The notes beneath the pieces were generated by a model. That model did not search any database, was not told where the DNA came from, and saw only the letters and a list, made by a program, of their open reading frames with translations. The translations under genes and the position numbers were made by a program. From positions 20,066,772 through 20,130,771 of the forward strand of contig NC_079902.1 of assembly GCF_024868665.1 (NCBI RefSeq): a stretch of DNA of 64,000 nt. Direction: 5' to 3'. Shown here piece by piece: positions 59,641-64,000 of the stretch; within the stretch, counting starts at the first letter, position 1; each line of letters starts with the position of its first letter. The stretch is from Triplophysa rosa. Taxonomy: Eukaryota; Chordata; Actinopteri; Cypriniformes; Nemacheilidae.

Positions 59641-60884
59641 CAGAGGCGTATTAAGACCTCATGGTGCCCCTGGGCAACAGCCCCAGAGGTGCCCCCCCAT
59701 CAACCCACACGCAAGAATCCACTCATTAAAAGATTTATATATTAAAAGATTTTATAAGAATGAAACTCAGCAATTTACAATATACTATTTTACAAGAATT
59801 ATACATTAACATGACACTTTTGTAGAATAGAACACAAAAAACAACTCTTTTCCATTAAGTATTTTTAACAATTAGGCCTGTTGTAGTTAAGGGGCACCTG
59901 CTTTCTGTTGTAATGTTACATTTCAGGTTTTGATGTAGTTTAAAAAAATCACTAACATTTTTTAACAGGTGTAAATGTGCATGCCACAAAATGGGGGTAC
60001 AGGGACACACACACACACTATAGTTTGCATGTATGTATTCACATTAGGGGGACAATGGAACAATGTATAGATTTTCAGGACATTGGGACTTTAATTCACC
60101 AAAGTGGCATTCACCAGATTACAATGTATAGCAAGGTTATTCATCAAAATAACATGAAACGTTATTGTTACTATTTTAACTGCTATACAGCTATTCAAAC
60201 GCTCTATTTAAGCACAGTATGTGTATATTCTTCTTACTAAACGATCAGATAAGTACTAAGATAAAAGTGTACTCCACTAAAAAGGACACATATGAATTGA
60301 TTGCTATAGTGATGACACCGACCGTTCTTCACTTTCACTTTAAAACCCAGGTTTGGATCTTCAATAGTGGCCTTACTTCCACGTACTATTATTAGCATAC
60401 ATTATCGGCACTATAACATCTTATTTCTGACGCATGCCATGTATATATACCTTTATTAATCAGTGCTAATCCCCGCATTTTAGTCTCCGCTACAACAATG
60501 CGCTCTGCATCGTTCCCGCTTCCATCTGTTTGAAGATTAAAGTGTACACGAAAGACGACTCGCCTCATAACACTCACTTGTGATTGGCTGAATGTTAATT
60601 CACTCAAATCTATGTAACTAACCAGATAACATGGGCGGGAATTTTGGCGGAGGTGTGTCGAAAAAGTGCGGAGGACAGAACCATTTTTATCTGAAAGTGG
60701 GGGTATTCCCGCACATGGTGCCACGCCTATTTAGCGCAGATGCGTGACTTAGGTCTTAAAAAAACAAGTGCTTATGTACATTTATAAAAAATATATATTT
60801 TGTATTGCGGGTTTATTTGGTGCCCCTAAAGTCTTGGTGCCCCTGGGCACTTGCCCAATTGCCCATATGGTTAATCCGCCTCTA
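59641..60884. mobile_element. Non-autonomous hAT element, complete
   Basis: CAGAGGCGTATTAAGACC at the left and, inverted, TAGAGGCGGATTAACCAT at the right. The perfect 8-bp duplication CTTGTACT flanks it (59633-59640, 60885-60892). GGTGCCCCTGGGCA blocks sit inside both ends. The ends are related to hAT element 1 (GGCGGATTAA), so both may belong to one subfamily. No transposase frame is recognised. Confidence 0.92.
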
Positions 60885-60892
60885 CTTGTACT

Positions 60893-61825
60893 TTATATAC
60901 AGCTGTCGCTCTCTCTCTATCACATCTGAGATAATGCAGCTTATACATCACCGGTTGACGTGGCGGAACATGGAACGTTCAGAGAAGTTGTTGCAACATT
61001 ATGTAGTAATGAATGTTCTTCCGTGCAATGCTCGAGGCATTCGCATCATGCCAAAGGCAAAAATGAAAGCATTATTTTCTTCCGATAGGGTGTTTATTAC
61101 AGAAAACAATCAAATCTCACGTACTGGGATATATAGGCTATTTGATTTGTTTGTCCAAGACGACACACACACACATAGTCTAATAAAACAAGAAATTGGA
61201 AACAGGATAATTAGCTGTGGGTGCTGCTATTGCCCTATTACCCGAGACCTCGTAATCCTCTAATTACACCATTTGTCTATCCATTCCTCCATTTTCCTCA
61301 AGCTGTAAGCAACAGGAACACTGTAGTAATTACGCTTTGCATTAAAGAGACTCGACTTCTCTTCCTTTCCTGTACACAAAACGTTCAAAGACAGCTTTAA
61401 GCACGCAAACACACACACACACTTTCCTAATCCTATTAAAATGCAACAATTGTTGCAAAATCACTGACTAAAATGTAGTTAGTATGTTATACAGTATACT
61501 GAACTTTAAATTTCAAAAGAGATCTGAAAATGTAATTCATATAGACGCTTGATAAATTGTCAGTAGTGTAACTAGATGCAGTACAGATCATTGGTCTTTC
61601 CATTTATGTTTGCACAACCATTTGATTTTGACAATATTTTGATATTAAAAAGGCTTCTATTTTTTTGTTGATCAATTTATCATCTCTATTATCTACTTAT
61701 CGATAACCTTTTTCTTTCATCTGTCTATTGAAAGGTTTGAGATTTTATTTCAGCAATAACTTTAGAAAATAACCAACAAATGCCTCAAGACACAGCATCA
61801 AAGTTTATGCTGTGTATGTTGCATT
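60893..61825. other. Unannotated stretch
   Basis: No gene is recognised. Short (AC)n runs lie at 61160-61175 and 61407-61422. Confidence 0.35.
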
Positions 61826-62030
61826 TCTGAAAAGGAATCGTAGCCTTTACAGACACACAGATCATGATAATGATGTCATAGAAGCCATTTTTGCCTGAAT
61901 GGTTCCATATACTGTAGATGTTTTATCCCATAAACACCTGAAGAACATTTCTGCTTCACAAAAGGGTTTTGTGGGTAAAAAACATTTTTTAGATTATAAA
62001 AGGTAGGAAAGAAATGGCCCTCATGAGAAC
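61826..62030. repeat. Dispersed repeat C, copy 1
   Basis: GATGTCATAGAAGCCATTTT, TTCTGCTTCACAAAAGGG and GATTATAAAAGGTAGGAAAG recur in the same order at 62885-63115. Confidence 0.65.
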
Positions 62031-62884
62031 CATTAGGTTAATATCTTAATATTAGTTTTGCGATTGTAATTACTGGAATAGATAAACATGTTTATTAGAA
62101 GGGGTCGTCCCAAAACTAACAGTGTACTATTGTCCTAGTCTGAACACCACTGCATCTAGAAGTCCTGCTAATATAGTTTCATAAGTCTGTGTGTATCCAG
62201 CACCTTGAGCTATCATCTCTAATGCACTCTACACATCATCCTGTTTCTGTTGTTACCATGGATACCACACCTGCTTGAACACATCACAGACATGTTGCCT
62301 GTATATTCTTATAGATCTGCAAAATGAACCTTGTATAGTCAACTCAGACTATTTCCTTTGCTGCTTTTCATAAACACGTCCTCCAGAGAAGAATGTTAAT
62401 TTGATAAGACAAATTAATTGACACTAGTGCATTCCTTGTACGTTTCCACCAGGGAGCTGTCTTCATAACATCATAATTAATACATCTGCACTGAGCAGAA
62501 ATGTAATGCACGCTTTAATAATCAAAAGCAATGATCAAATATTTGACGCATGAGACTATGCCTCAATAGTAAAGCTCTCTTACCTCCAGCCGTTATTAAT
62601 TATGGATTTGAGTTTAGCTGAAAATGGTTGTTGAAAACTATTTTCTCCTCTTAGAAGGACTCTTAACCCAACAGTAAAAACAGCAACGATTCCTTTCAGT
62701 GCAGGATCGCGCCGTCTGTTCCAGCCTTGTTGAGTAAAGCATAGCCGTTAGAAAGCAAATCTATGAAATATTCATTTTACATAGTTCCAGCATTCATGTC
62801 AAAGGTGGAATCATGGTGGAAAGATGTATAGATACAGGCAGAAACATGTTCCAAACCTGTATATTGTTATGATTCCTGAGGATT
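62031..62884. other. Unannotated stretch
   Basis: No gene or repeat is recognised. Confidence 0.3.
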
Positions 62885-63115
62885 TACACTTATAGAAAAA
62901 GATGCTTCACGATGCCATAGAAGAACCATTTTTGCCTAAATCCCAAGAATCTTTCTGTTTCACAAAAAATTATTTGTGGAAAAAGTTTCTTTGGATTATA
63001 AGAAAGTAGGAAATAGATGATTCTTATCAGAACCTTTCAGTGAACGTTTTTGGGGGAACCAAAGACAGTTCTTCAATGGCATCTCTGTGAAGATCCATTT
63101 TTTGAAAGGATGTAT
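62885..63115. repeat. Dispersed repeat C, copy 2
   Basis: GATGCCATAGAAGAACCATT, TTTCTGTTTCACAAAAAAT, GGATTATAAGAAAGTAGG and AGAACCTTTCAGTGAACG. This is a word set common in fish MITE-like repeats. Copy 1 is at 61826-62030. Confidence 0.65.
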
Positions 63116-63653
63116 GTTCACATCAATGTTTGTCCATAAAATAATCATTCATGGTGACCCCAAGCTGTCAAGCTCCGAAGCGTGGTGGCTCAAACAAGTC
63201 AATTTATGTCATTAGTTACAGATAATATTCACCTCCATTGTTTACTCAAATGAAATATGGCCCATAACATAAAAGGTCATTGGTTTTTAAGAGATGTCAG
63301 GATTTAAAACCGAAAAATACTGTATTGTTTTTAATAATTGAACCCTTCGATGTCAAAGTTGATATTGATACGTTTTTATCAACTGTCAGGTTGTAAAGTT
63401 TATGCTATGTGGGCACTCAGGTTTTGACCTGTCATGGTATAGAAGGTGATTTAAGACCACATTGGCCATGACTTGTAGACAAATGCTAGACTTGAAGTCC
63501 ATTGAAATTAAATTCCATTTTGTTTTGGTCCTCAAATTCATAAATCATTAGACTTTTATATGCAGTACATAGTGTTTGTAAAGAAAACACTGTATGTATT
63601 CAAACCAGTCCTTTATTTATTTCATTGACAGGATGAAGATCCAATGAAGTTAC

Positions 63654-63886
63654 AAGGTTTAAAGGAGAAATGTGGAGATTTTAGCAGCATCTAGTGGTGA
63701 GGTTGTGAATTGCAACCAACGGCCTCCCCCCTCCCTTTCAAAGCACTACGGCGGCCCTCACAGGACAAAGATGTTGTCATGTTTTCGCTTCTTTGCCGAA
63801 GGAGATAATGCATTTCTATAACGCATTTCTGAGATATTGCATTTCTGTCAATAGATGCTGCAAAAATGTACACACAGCACCTTTAA
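63654..63886. repeat. Dispersed repeat D, nearly complete
   Basis: AAAGGAGAAATGTGGAGATT at the left and CAGCACCTTTAAGG at the right. Sequence near the right matches 10933-11030 in inverted orientation. The minus-strand frame at 63691-63873 is part of the repeat, not a gene. Confidence 0.55.
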
Positions 63887-64000
63887 GGTTTATAAGGTAA
63901 AATGTATTTTTAATACTCTGCATTGGTTAAGCAAAACCCACAGACACATGACCAAAAGTAACGATTTATGGAAAAAAAAGGCCAAATATGGAGATTTATT

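Noticed and set aside
60805..61263. 152-codon plus-strand frame as a gene
   Set aside because: It begins inside the hAT element and crosses its right end and target duplication, so it is a chance junction frame.
1..64000. CRISPR array, rRNA, operon or bacterial-type promoter features
   Set aside because: No regularly spaced repeats or rRNA-like blocks, and the repeat content is that of a vertebrate nuclear genome.

Overview
The window looks like non-coding DNA from a teleost fish, most likely a cyprinid (carp, barb or zebrafish relatives). The basis is AT-rich sequence with no dense gene content, L2-type LINE tails with GAATT repeats, tRNA-derived SINEs, many hAT, Tc1 and TTAA-target elements, and a DIRS retrotransposon of the fish type. 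No host protein-coding gene can be named. A few stretches have exon-like features (minus strand near 42.6 and 45.1 kb, plus strand near 54.3 kb), but they are weak, so the window is best read as an intergenic desert or long introns.

Layout. 0-4.6 kb: L2 fragment and several copies of a palindromic TTAA-target MITE (family A here). 4.68-5.84 kb: a complete non-autonomous hAT with an 8-bp target duplication, holding a LINE tail. 8.56-9.25 kb: a diverged inverted-repeat element. 11.0-16.9 kb: a MITE A copy split by a GC-rich, roughly 5.3-kb DIRS retrotransposon on the minus strand, with 110-bp inverted terminal repeats, a perfect 52-bp internal complementary region, and broken gag, RT, RNase H and tyrosine recombinase frames. 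21.3-22.4 kb: a tRNA-derived SINE split by a 1,014-bp element with 36-bp TIRs. 23.4-24.9 kb: a TTAA element holding a solo LTR. 26.5-27.7 kb: a TTAA element holding a hAT.

33.6-38.9 kb is a nest: a Tc1-like element contains a 4.8-kb hAT, which contains a second hAT, which contains a third. Each boundary is marked by a target duplication. The big hAT also carries a coding-exon fossil with a splice donor, a 72-bp retroposed insert with a 15-bp duplication, and an LTR remnant. 52.4-53.6 kb and 59.6-60.9 kb hold three more hAT-type elements, two with perfect 8-bp duplications. 55.9-57.8 kb holds a local duplication of about 330 bp.

Between these lie stretches with no repeat I recognise (about 17.8-20.3, 25.4-26.3, 50.4-51.3 and 58.7-59.6 kb). 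They are candidates for conserved non-coding elements, though conservation cannot be seen from one sequence. All elements found look inactive, because every coding frame is interrupted, truncated or absent.
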